25,616 nucleotides of DNA from Nemertoderma westbladi (lineage: Eukaryota; Xenacoelomorpha; Nemertodermatida; Nemertodermatidae), in NCBI GenBank assembly GCA_032718475.1, contig JAUCBJ010006373.1:1-25616 (forward strand). Direction: 5' to 3'. Shown here piece by piece: positions 1 through 8,729 of the stretch. The position numbers and the translations under genes were made by a program. Every line of letters starts with the position of its first letter. The first letter of the stretch is position 1. Below the pieces are notes generated by a model. It saw only the letters and a program-made list of their open reading frames with translations. It had not been told where the DNA came from and made no database searches.

Positions 1-2828
1 GTATGTGTTGATAAATCTTTAGCACCACCTTCAACTCTATCAGCTGTATTCTGTATGCCTCCCTCAAGGTCAACATCAACAGTTTTCGACAAAATTTGTT
101 TATTTTCACCAACTACTGGTAAAGGAATTGTCACATCATCTCCATTATTATCTAGATTAATAACAGCATTTGTTAGTTTCTTCACTCTTTCACTCTCATC
201 CATTTTATTATTATTACAATAATCTTCATCACAGCAACTTTCATCATCATTGATAGGTTCTGACTTTCTAATATGAATTCTGTGAACTCTAATAACGTTT
301 ACACCATGTTTAACGAGAATTGTAGGTCCATCTCGACCTATTACAATGCCTGGCCCCTTCCAACCTCGCTTTTCTTTTGAAACATTGTCTCTCCAGTAAT
401 AAACAATTTGTCCAGATGATACATTCTCACTCGGAGTGGTGACCTTATGAGTTAAAGCAGTTTTCAGTCTTCGACTTGCCTCAGAAGAAATATAAGCCTT
501 GCGAGTGGTAAACAGAACATTCATTTGGTCACGAATAGGATCATCCCAATCACACTTATCGGATGCTTGCACTTGAAACAAATCATCTTCTTCTAACAAA
601 GGTACTCTAGGATTTCTACCAAAGACTCTTTGACTAGGCGAGAAACCATCACTATCATATAAACAGTTCTTAGCATATATCGAATAATCTAAAGCCAAAC
701 TTACTGAAATGGTTTTATCAGAAAGAACTGTTTTTGTTAAGGTTTCCTTTAGCAATCCATTATGCCTCTCGCAAATTCCGTTACTAAACGGAGAATAAGC
801 AGCAGTAGAAACATCTTTACAATTGAATTTTTGTTCAAGTCTGAGAATAACATATGCTGTAAATTCACCACCATTATCATGGAAAAAACGCATTGGCGGA
901 CCAAATACACTCACCCACCGCTTACAGATTCCTGCAATAATACTCTCGGGATTCTTATCCTTAACAAACTGAGCAACTGAATATCTTGTAGCTATGTCTA
1001 TAATATGCAAAAGTTTATATTTCTGACAGTCGTTTGGGTTAATCCAATCAGTTAAATCCATTGCTATGCAGCTGTTAAAAACCTCAGCTAATGGCAAACA
1101 CGTTTTTGGCTTAGGTGCTGGGTGTTTTTGAGAAGCACAAATAGCACATCTATCACAAATCCTGTCAATAGCCTTATTTAATCCTGTAATGTTTTCTACT
1201 TTTAGTCCCTCACAATTTCTTACCAAACGCTGCAGCCTCTCTGCAGATGCATGGCTAAACTGAAGATGCAATTTTCTTGCAATCGATTCATTATCTTTTG
1301 ATAATATACCTTCACCCCCCGACTCAGAAACCAAAATTTCAATAATACCATTTTCTTTGTTAACTGGACCATTACTAACATGATTCCCATTTTTCTCACA
1401 ATTTAAAATTGGTACTACTAAATGACCTTGTGAGGTTGACCCTAGATTCCTCCACTCATTTTGTATGAAAGCCTTTTTCAATTTAAAATCCAGTACTAAT
1501 TCTAATGACTCACAGCTTTTCCGACTCAGAAGTAATGGGAGTAAACCAGGTACCACATCAATATGAAGATTAAATCTTTTTCCATAGAGATATATAGGTA
1601 ACTTTGAGGAAAATACTGCATTTCGTATCCCTCCATGACCGAATTTATATACAGATGTTGTTTTGGATTCCTCAGGAACCAGTCCGAATTTGTTGAATAA
1701 TATAGATCGAAATTTATTGTACCATATTGTACCACAAACAGATTTTGTTGCTGCTGAATCAATAATTGCCCAGCACTCTGAATCACAATCCATTCCGCCA
1801 ATCATAGCAAAGGCGCTCTCAATATGATATATGTCTTCAGCAATTTCATTTCTTTCTTTTCTATTCATTGAATCTGCAGAGTTATTGCCATTTCCAGTAC
1901 TAATGTTTACATATTCATTACGGTATTTGGAGTTGCAGTTCTTGATTAAATGGTAAATACTTCCGCAACTCAAACACTTCATAGGTTCATTTGACCTTTT
2001 ATCTATGGGGTTCGGTTCCCTAATGTAATTTAAAGAAGCATTACCCCGAGAATAGCGTTGATATGGAACTCTCGAGCGGCCTACGAAATAATTCCTCTGT
2101 AATCGCTTTGACCTACCGGTACCTTGATCGGAAATAAATGCTGATTCAAAAACTTGAGCTCTATCTTGTTCTGTTAATCCATGAAACCATTTTTGATATT
2201 CAGAAACATCAAATTCATTATCACTTACAACTTCAGTCTCGTTGTCCTCAAAACAAGCTGTTTGTAGTACATCCTCTTCGTCTTTGCCTTTAATCGAATT
2301 TGTTAACCGTCTTAGTGCAGATTCCACATGATTTGGACTTACTTTAGCACCATGGGCAGCACTCATTGCAACTGACAAAACTAACAGCCTTTGTTCTTTT
2401 CCCAAACCCGCACTATCAAGCAACATGTAGGCAAAAGTGGTTTCACTTACCTCTATATCAAATTCCTTTGCTTCCTTTCTTAGCCTAGAAAACTGACTGC
2501 AATATCCCTGGAAATTTATGTCAGTTGTTTTGGCGAATGATTTTAATTTTATCCATGCCTCATACCCCTGTGTTTGTTCGTCTTTAAGGTACAGTTTATC
2601 CAATTCTTTCACAATTGCCTCAAGGCCTACCTCAGAATCTAATTCTGCATCATCTATTGCCACACATGCAGATCGTGCCTCTCCATCCGGGAATGACAGA
2701 ATAACCTCATAGGCCTGATTTTTCTTTTTAACAGTTGTTACTCTAGACCACATCCTAACAAGTTTGACCCATTCTTTATAGTCTTTCTCTAGTTTAGGCG
2801 GCTTACGCCGACATTCGCCTTCAGACAT
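1..2828 (-). CDS. Ty1/Copia-type gag-pol polyprotein, 5' part (gag, CCHC, protease, integrase)
   Basis: An ATG at 2826-2828 opens about 942 codons without a stop that run off the left edge. Order seen: a helical gag region; a CCHC knuckle (C-x2-C-x4-H-x4-C, 1935-1976); a retropepsin-like Asp in DSAA (Asp codon 1758-1760); an integrase zinc-binding region with a CxxC near 1140; and an integrase core with Asp 1056-1058, Asp 876-878 and Glu 768-770, giving an exact D-D-35-E spacing. A basic C-terminal integrase segment follows near 300-420. Integrase directly after protease, with no RT between, is the Pseudoviridae (Copia) order, unlike Gypsy or BEL. RT and RNase H should lie left of the window. 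The product would package and integrate element cDNA. No lesion is seen, so the copy may be young. The clade (perhaps GalEa-like) is inferred from general resemblance only. The minus-strand frame at 1526-1801 is a shadow. Confidence 0.85.
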   Translation of the reverse strand, partial: MSEGECRRKPPKLEKDYKEWVKLVRMWSRVTTVKKKNQAYEVILSFPDGEARSACVAIDDAELDSEVGLEAIVKELDKLYLKDEQTQGYEAWIKLKSFAKTTDINFQGYCSQFSRLRKEAKEFDIEVSETTFAYMLLDSAGLGKEQRLLVLSVAMSAAHGAKVSPNHVESALRRLTNSIKGKDEEDVLQTACFEDNETEVVSDNEFDVSEYQKWFHGLTEQDRAQVFESAFISDQGTGRSKRLQRNYFVGRSRVPYQRYSRGNASLNYIREPNPIDKRSNEPMKCLSCGSIYHLIKNCNSKYRNEYVNISTGNGNNSADSMNRKERNEIAEDIYHIESAFAMIGGMDCDSECWAIIDSAATKSVCGTIWYNKFRSILFNKFGLVPEESKTTSVYKFGHGGIRNAVFSSKLPIYLYGKRFNLHIDVVPGLLPLLLSRKSCESLELVLDFKLKKAFIQNEWRNLGSTSQGHLVVPILNCEKNGNHVSNGPVNKENGIIEILVSESGGEGILSKDNESIARKLHLQFSHASAERLQRLVRNCEGLKVENITGLNKAIDRICDRCAICASQKHPAPKPKTCLPLAEVFNSCIAMDLTDWINPNDCQKYKLLHIIDIATRYSVAQFVKDKNPESIIAGICKRWVSVFGPPMRFFHDNGGEFTAYVILRLEQKFNCKDVSTAAYSPFSNGICERHNGLLKETLTKTVLSDKTISVSLALDYSIYAKNCLYDSDGFSPSQRVFGRNPRVPLLEEDDLFQVQASDKCDWDDPIRDQMNVLFTTRKAYISSEASRRLKTALTHKVTTPSENVSSGQIVYYWRDNVSKEKRGWKGPGIVIGRDGPTILVKHGVNVIRVHRIHIRKSEPINDDESCCDEDYCNNNKMDESERVKKLTNAVINLDNNGDDVTIPLPVVGENKQILSKTVDVDLEGGIQNTADRVEGGAKDLSTH

Positions 2829-3207
2829 ACCGGTATCGCAGTTTGAGTAGGCCTAAGCCTGTAGGCTGATTCTGCTAGGCCTAGTCCAATAGAACTTTAT
2901 TGTTAAACACGCAGCCGTAGGCCTATTATAAATAAATTCAATAGCCTTACACTGCTACAGTGGTGGGCTAGCAGCTAGATAAATTTAATTACGGATCTGT
3001 CAATCCGTGGATAAGCCGCCTACCGCAGTCTGAACATTTCAGCATTTACTGATTTACTGTATACGGCCGTGTACTACCGGTACTGTGTATCTAGGTATCA
3101 GGTACCTACCGGCCACACGGTATCCAAATCTAGTCCTTGATCCACAATACACCAATTAATTCAGCAATTCAGGAATTAATTTACAACATACATACGATGA
3201 CAAAACG
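2829..3207 (-). other. Copia leader (5' UTR) between primer-binding site and gag
   Basis: About 380 bases separate the primer-binding site from the gag ATG. No convincing reading frame is present. A cluster of TAGGCCTA-like and TACCGGTA palindromes lies at 2829-2930 and 3070-3115, and their role, if any, is unknown. By position this stretch would carry the packaging signal, but no specific structure was recognised. Confidence 0.5.
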
Positions 3208-3218
3208 CTCTGCTACCA
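3208..3218 (-). promoter_or_regulatory. Primer-binding site for initiator tRNA-Met
   Basis: On the minus strand this reads TGGTAGCAGAG, the complement of the 3' end of animal initiator tRNA-Met (11 of 11 positions from the CCA terminus). It lies one base inside the proposed LTR end at 3220, exactly where minus-strand strong-stop synthesis should be primed. This sets the polarity and the LTR boundary of the Copia element. Confidence 0.8.
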
Positions 3219-3219
3219 T

Positions 3220-3400
3220 TGTCAAAATAATTAATTCCAACTCTTTACTAATAACTTCTGACTGTATAACAGTATACTCCAGCAATATGACCGAATACAA
3301 ACCACACACAAAAGACCGAATAACCGTACCGGTACGGACAACCTCCACCAATATATCACACACAGAATATATATTAGGCCATGCCTTATAACCTTTGACA
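3220..3400 (-). repeat. 5' LTR of the Copia element (181 bp)
   Basis: On the minus strand the LTR starts TGTCAAAGG (3400 leftwards) and ends TTTTGACA (3220). The terminal inverted repeat is TGTCAAA/TTTGACA, a perfect 7 bp with canonical TG...CA ends. The inner end sits one base from the primer-binding site. The LTR carries TATA-like runs (TTATAAGG, TATATATT) suitable for a promoter. The five bases at 3401-3405 (caact) would be one copy of the target duplication; the other copy and the second LTR are off the window, so the boundary rests on the terminal repeat and primer site only. Confidence 0.75.
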
Positions 3401-3405
3401 CAACT

Positions 3406-4686
3406 CAAGTCACAGTGGCATACAGGAATAAGAATGACACCAGGGGCGGCATTATACCGCCAAACGACAAGTTGAAGGGTGGCACTTTGCCGCCAAGGGA
3501 CGACCACGAGAAAATTGGTAATACAGAGAGCAGACAGCATTTCCCAAATGTAAAGAAAAGAGAGAAGGGACAAGAAGAATTGACAGGGAGATTGGGGCAG
3601 AGAATTAGAGGACCTATAGGGGGGGCAGTGGGAGAGTTGCCTGCTGGTAGAACCGCCCTTAGGTCGCTGAGTCGTCGCTCCTCTAACAAGTTGGACTGAG
3701 GCGGGGCGAAGGTGAAAGAGTTAAATCCATAGAGGTGCGGTAGGAAGTATAGTCTACTAGAGGGGGCACCTTGAATTAGTGTGGATTTTAGTGGAGTTTA
3801 GTCGTCCAAGTTTTGGACTGAGGGTGGTGGGATTGAGGGCGAGACGCCCTTCCCACACAATAAAAATAAAATGAAAAAAAAAAACAAGAAGAGAAAGTCT
3901 TAGAATAGTACATAATAGGTACGCAGTAGTAGGAAGAAGTTAGTTAGTAAGAGGGTACGTAGTACCGTCAGTAGGCAGAAGTTAGTTAATAAGAGGGTAC
4001 GTAGTACCGTTAGTTAGTTAGTGGAGTTAGAGGTTAGTAAGAGGGTATGTAGTACCGTCAGTAGGCAGAAGTTAGTTAGTAAGAGGGTACGTAGTACCGT
4101 TAGTTAGTTAGTGGAGTTAGAGGTTAGTAAGAGGGTACGTAGTACCTTTAGTTAGTTAGTGGAGTTAGAGGTTAGTAAGAGGGTACGTAGACATTAGTAT
4201 AGTCTATAGTCTATATAGTAGACGTATAGACATTAGTTAGTAGTTAGTAGCGAGAGGGGGGCATATGAGTACAGCTGGATAAATTGTGTAGGCCATGCGA
4301 CGCATACTGTTGTACTGCACAAGCCCACAGAGTAGGCCAGAATGTGGATTATGAAATAGAATAATCCATAGGCAATAGTAAGTAGTAGCACGATAGTAGG
4401 ATTGAATTAAATTAAAATATTAAAATAGAATAGGGCTAAGAAATTGACAAATTATGGTAACAGTAGCAAGAAAATTCTGGAACATAATAAAAGTAACTGA
4501 CAAAATTTACAATTTAGATAGAATTTGGTAGCTACAGAAATCAAGCAGTGTAAATAGGCTAATTAACTTAGTAATCCAGAGGGAGATAGGCCATCGAACT
4601 GAAATAAACCACCTTAACCTATCACTCACCCTATTGCGCCTTGGTAAGGCACCACCCAACGGGTGAGCGATCGGGCAAAGTTCGCG
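3406..4686 (+). other. Leader of the exonuclease/CCHC element, non-coding
   Basis: About 1.28 kb lies upstream of the first strong ATG. It is purine-rich on the plus strand and shows no convincing protein. It holds two imperfect repeats (3444-3470 and 3477-3503, each built round a GGYGGCA...CCGCC hairpin), small hairpins at 3803-3817 and 3837-3849, an A-rich stretch with AATAAA-like sequence at 3858-3890, and the tandem array listed separately. The 5' LTR of the element, if it had one, may lie beyond the Copia insertion. The short frames at 3405-3699 on either strand look fortuitous. Confidence 0.4.
3941..4190 (+). repeat. Tandem array, alternating 42- and 48-bp units
   Basis: The motif GAGGGTACGTAGTACC recurs at 3951, 3993, 4041, 4083, 4131 and 4179 (the last copy partial). 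Spacings are 42, 48, 42, 48, 48, which is a 90-bp dimer repeated twice plus one extra long unit. Each full core holds the inverted repeat GGTAC-GTA-GTACC. The 48-bp units carry an extra TTAGTTAGTGGAG stretch. A related GGTACGTACGTAGTA occurs once downstream of the coding part (about 7352), suggesting that the motif belongs to the element. Confidence 0.85.
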
Positions 4687-5964
4687 ATGGCAAGCAAACT
4701 TGTGCGAAAGAGAAAGGCGGAGCTAGGAGGAAAGGAGATACTGGTGGATTTCACCAAGAGGCATCCGGAAGAGAAGACGAGGGGATACTACGAGCGGTTA
4801 GAGAAGGGTTATGCAGCGCGAGCGCTACAGGACCATTTCAGGGAGGTGCACGAACAGCGGCTGGTCGGGACCTACGGGACGCCGTCGCTGGACAACGCGA
4901 TCTTCGAGCATTTCCACTACGTGATAAAAGGAGACGAAGCGAAGTTCGGGATTCCGAAGTACGCAAGGGATCCACCGAGGAAGGATTGGAAGAGGTTCGT
5001 AGAGTCCGTCAGCAGAGAAGGGTATATGGTCCTGGACGATGAGGGGACCGTGGGAGACGAGGAGGGTTCTAGGAGAGGATCGGCAGCGTCAGCCAGAACC
5101 ATACTCCTACATTTGGCCGCGCCAAATGGGGATATATTCCTATTCGATCTAGGAACGTATGGAAAGAAGGACGGGCCGAAGTTAAACCGGTTGCCGAAGG
5201 CGGTGCAAGCACTAGTGAGAGAGAAGTCAACGACGAAAGTGGGATCGGCGATTCGCGACGACGCGGAGAGAATCATCGGTCCGGACACCCCCAACCTTCT
5301 GGATATGCAGACGGTCTACATGGCTATGACAGCGCCGGATGGATTGGGACTAGTAGAGAACACAGGACAATGAGGGGCGGTGGCGATGGGCCAGTTAATG
5401 GGGCTCGTGTGTCTCAAACCGATGGACTGGGGCAAGTTCAGAGAGGAGTACGGAGCAGACTTGGCGAACTTGCTGAAGTGGGGAGCGAGGCCGGGGAGAC
5501 AAGAGGTGTATCAATTCCGGAGAGGAGCTATAAAGGTATATCAGAAGCGATATATCCTACAGGAGGACTGGATAATGATAGGTTTGCTTAACCTATTCAT
5601 GACCGTGGTTATCGAAAGGGAACCAACGGCATTCCTATTATCGGGATCACCCCTAAGCTACAGAAGAGCCTTTAAGACGGCTTTCGAGGGTCTGGAAGAC
5701 CACCCGGGGCTGAAGGGCGAGTCGGTGTACTATAACAATCGACATCTGGTAGACAGGGAGGTGGATACGCCGTGTCAGAGATGGGAGCAGCTAGAGGCGG
5801 ATGGGCGAGAGGCGAAGCGACTGGAAGAAGTCGCTAGACAGGAGAGGAGAGAAGCAGAGGAAAGGGAGGAGGAAGCTAGGGCACAGAGCATCGACTTCGA
5901 GGAACAGGCGGGCTTAGACGAACTTCGTTGGACTTCATCAGGGAGTTCGGGGGAGTCTCTCTAG
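4687..5964 (+). pseudogene. DEDDy 3'-5' exonuclease-like domain of a gag-like retroelement protein (first part)
   Basis: I chose the ATG at 4687 because its context (GCGATGG) is strong; the frame upstream has only GTG. The first block is 228 codons, ends at TGA 5371-5373, and continues in the same frame to 5964. Residues 111-210 resemble the Werner/EXD-type exonuclease fold: D117-x-E119 (motif I, 5035-5043), a hydrophobic ILLHLA...IFLFDL stretch at 139-155, and KVGSAIRDD with D192 (motif II, 5260-5262). After the TGA comes a YILQE segment (Tyr 5551-5553, Glu 5563-5565), matching motif III YxxxD with Asp replaced by Glu. The stop thus falls inside the domain. A charged, coiled-coil-like Glu/Arg region follows (about 5800-5880). 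The assignment is by motif reading only. The protein could alternatively be an unrelated gag with chance similarity. Confidence 0.5.
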
Positions 5965-7256
5965 GGCGAGAACTGGGATGGACGGTGGGGTCACCGAAAC
6001 AGTCGACGTCGGGATTGCAAGCGACGCCCATACCAGCGAGCGCCGAGGGCGACCAGCCGCTAAGGAGGCTAGGGGAGCTAGAGGGATGGAGAGCTACGGG
6101 CGAGAGCCAAGGCGGGAAGGGACATAGTGGGTCCACCGGGATACCGGGACTGGAGCCACTCCCAGAGGAGGACGAGGACGACGACGAGTTCGGAGAGATG
6201 TCGCCCATCAAGAGGATCGGCCACTCGGACACAGACTGGGTTGGCGGGAGGGTGGTGACGGCCAGCGGGGCGAGGGCCTTCTGGGATAGACCCGGCAAGC
6301 GGGCCTGGGTGCACGAGGACCCAGTAATGGATTTCGCGGGGAGCACCATCAGGTTGGGCGAGCAACCGGGGACGGCACCACGAGTAGTATTCGGGGAGAC
6401 GATGCCCGAGAGGGGCGAGGAGATCGACGTAGATAGGGACGCTAACGTCCGGAAGTTTGCTTACCAGCGACTCCACAGACCGCGGAGATCGCTTGGGACG
6501 AAAGATGACGTGGGGCGGGAGACATTGGTGCTCGGCTGTGACTACTGTGGGAGACAGACCCATCAGGAAAGGAGCTGTTTGTACCAGTTCCAGAAAGGGA
6601 CTAGTTGTCTCTATTGCCGCGAGTCGAGCCACAGGATGGGGGCGTGTCCACGGTTGCATAACCGATGTTCGAAGTGTAACTTTCGGGGACATTACGTACG
6701 CCAGTGCGACTGGATGGACGACGAAGAGAAGTTTAGGATCTTCGAGGAGTGGGCCGATGTCGGGGCGATGACTCGGCAACGTATGAAGGCCCAGGAGTTC
6801 CGGTGGGGCTTCTTTAATATCAATCAGGAGGCTCACATGGAGATTATCAAACGGAGGCTTCCGTTTACCTACCAGGAAGTGGCGACGGCGGCATCATATG
6901 CCGGAGTGATCAATACGCAGAGGTATTTGGATAGGTGGACGCCATAGAGTAGAGGAGAGTTTAGGGATTTCTTGGCGGAGCATGTGCCGCGGGCAATGAA
7001 GATGATCCTATGGGACGCCACCAGGGGGAGACAACAGGGCCACTTGGAGGGGCCACCCGCGAAGCGATACCGGGAGCTAATAACACCGGCACCCAAGGAG
7101 TCGACGACCGGGATCAGTAAGGAGGTGGCGGCGAGAGTCAGAAGCCAGAAAGCAGACAAGACCAGAGGAGCGGCAGTGACCAGGAAACGACCCAGGGAGG
7201 GGGACGACAAAGGGAAAGACTTGAGGTGGTTCCCAAAGGCTGGTGGAACGAACTAG
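5880..7256 (+). pseudogene. CCHC triple zinc-knuckle gag-like region (second part of same protein)
   Basis: This frame is open from 5880 (after TAG 5877-5879), one base back from the preceding frame, so a -1 shift somewhere in 5880-5961 joins them. No clear slippery heptamer was found. The region has an acidic patch (about 6165-6200) and three consecutive C-x2-C-x4-H-x4-C knuckles at 6537-6578, 6606-6647 and 6666-6707, typical of nucleic-acid-binding gag nucleocapsid. An in-frame TAG (6945-6947) interrupts a basic, Lys/Arg-rich tail that ends at 7256. No protease, RT or integrase follows. Base composition is GC- and purine-rich, unlike the AT-rich neighbours. It is probably a decayed copy of a gag-only element. 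Confidence 0.7.
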
Positions 7257-7921
7257 GACTTCGGTGTAACATGCCTGGAAGGCACCACGCGAGACGTGCG
7301 AACTCCTAAGTATAAATTCAAGTAATTTAAATAATTGAAAAGTGCAATTAGTAGGTACGTACGTAGTAATCATTATTAGTTTAGCAAAATATAATCGAAG
7401 TGAGTACTATAGTCACTCAACCTCTTTCCAGTTAGCTACTGGACCGGGGGATGACTGACTATGACGAACGAGACACTAGACGACTTCACATTTCCTGAGT
7501 GCGACGGCACAGGAGAGGGGGGTGAGACTCGTCAGAGATGAGTAAGTTAGCCAAAGAGGGGTCGAGCAATGGATCAATAGTGCGGAGTGCGGAGAGAGTG
7601 CAGGTGCAATTCAAGTGTGGGGGGGGGGGGATGAATAAGAGGCTGAGTGAGGGACAGGGAAGTCCGAAAGTTAGAGCAGAAGTGAGGAGAAGTAGAGGAG
7701 AGTCAGGATGAGAACAGGGTAGAGCTAGTGGTGAAAGTGTTGGGGAAACAAAAGTCGTGTGAGAGGAGCGCACGATCGGCCCGACACGGGACGCCAGGTA
7801 AACAGGGTAGCGATATCATACCCATAGGGGGCGGTCTGGAAAACCGGCTCCGAAAAAATAGTTCCACCCCACACTCGATACTAGGTCGAGATCCAGCGGA
7901 ATTGTAGCGCACTAGAGGTGG
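7257..7921 (+). other. Non-coding tract between gag-like frame and 3' end of element
   Basis: About 665 bases without a supported gene on either strand. It is strongly purine-rich on the plus strand and has a run of 12 G at 7619-7630. I looked for remnants of RT, RNase H or integrase and saw none. The minus-strand frames here are low-complexity Ser/Pro/Leu translations of the purine tract. Confidence 0.5.
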
Positions 7922-7950
7922 ATGCTATCTTCTTACCGGGAAGATAGCAT
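7922..7950 (+). repeat. Perfect 11-bp hairpin next to polypurine tract
   Basis: ATGCTATCTTC (7922-7932) pairs perfectly with GAAGATAGCAT (7940-7950) across the 7-base loop TTACCGG. The hairpin abuts the G7 tract at 7951. A stem this long without a mismatch beside a presumed plus-strand primer is unlikely by chance. Confidence 0.85.
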
Positions 7951-8250
7951 GGGGGGGAGTGTTAGCGTATTCAATTCCGCTAGCCAGCCCCAGAAAGCGA
8001 GCTTTAAGCAATATTTGGAACACGAGGTTGATATCCAATATCAACCTCGTATCACCCCAATAAAGTGGTGACAAGAAAACCCCAGAGGACATACGCACAA
8101 CAGGGGTCAGGGGTTACACCCCTGAGAGAGAGAGGGAATAACAGGAGCAATGGGAAACACTCCAGGGAAGGTAAAGGGGTGACAATTAGATTATTAGCCA
8201 ATAGGGGGGAAGCATCGACTGGGTAGAGCAATATGGCCAACCGTGCAATA
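7951..8250 (+). repeat. Polypurine tract (7951-7959) and start of LTR-like sequence
   Basis: GGGGGGGAG (7951-7959) is followed at 7960 by TGTTAGCG, the usual junction of polypurine tract and 3' LTR in Gypsy/BEL-type elements. A second hairpin lies at 8022-8050 (ACGAGGTTGATA with TATCAACCTCGT, 12 bp or 13 with the inner T-A pair), and AATAAA occurs at about 8058. I could not find a matching 5' copy in the window nor a convincing CA end, so the right boundary given is only where the purine-rich composition fades. Confidence 0.4.
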
Positions 8251-8729
8251 TATTACCGGTCCATGCATTATTTCATTCACTTGTAGTAAGTCAGCTAGTT
8301 AGGACAGTAGCGGAACTCTAGTTACCGTCTCCGTCTACCGTCACCAGTACATATCATCTACCGGTACATTATATCATACATCAAGCATCTGTGCTATTAC
8401 CTTTACTATATTATATTCCGAACCAATATACACCGATCAATCAATAACTCAGAACTCTTTATATCTTTCACACACGGCGGGGACGCGTAAACTAGAAACC
8501 AAAACCGGATAAACCGGGATCCTCCATAGATCCCGTCACAAGGGGTACAGGGCATGACCCAACAGATGAGCTGCACAGCCAATGGGGGGTCATGTGCGCG
8601 AGAGTAGATATGGGTGATGGGCCTCATATCTGACTCCACTGCGACACCCACCCTGTGGAATGGCAAACCAGGGTGTGGTATTTGCCCCGAGAGCTGACTC
8701 AGCAAAAAAGCACCCCCCCAACCCCCACT
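8251..8729 (+). other. Intervening sequence and probable LINE 5' UTR
   Basis: 8251-8480 is AT-rich with no recognisable gene. From about 8480 the composition changes and resembles a LINE leader running to the ATG at 8730. The exact 5' end of the LINE cannot be set without a second copy. No promoter motif was identified. Confidence 0.35.

Noticed and set aside
1526-1801. 91-codon minus-strand frame
   Set aside because: It overlaps the Copia protease region in another frame; the true frame is the long one through 2828-1 with protease and integrase motifs.
3181-3699. Short frames on both strands across the Copia LTR and its flank
   Set aside because: They run across an LTR boundary and through hairpin repeats; the translations look random.
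3941-4190. CRISPR array
   Set aside because: The units are contiguous variants of one sequence without unique spacers, in a eukaryotic transposon.
4663-4686. Upstream GTG as start of the exonuclease-like protein
   Set aside because: GTG is not a normal start in eukaryotes and the ATG at 4687 has a strong context.
4641-5042. 133-codon plus-strand frame
   Set aside because: Shifted-frame shadow of the exonuclease-like part; Gly/Arg-rich with no motif.
6078-6836. 252-codon minus-strand frame opposite the CCHC region
   Set aside because: Antisense shadow of GC-rich coding sequence; Pro/Leu/Ser-rich with no domain, while the plus strand has three zinc knuckles.
7486-8240. Minus-strand Ser/Pro/Leu-rich frames
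   Set aside because: Low-complexity translations of the purine-rich tract, with no motif or plausible start.
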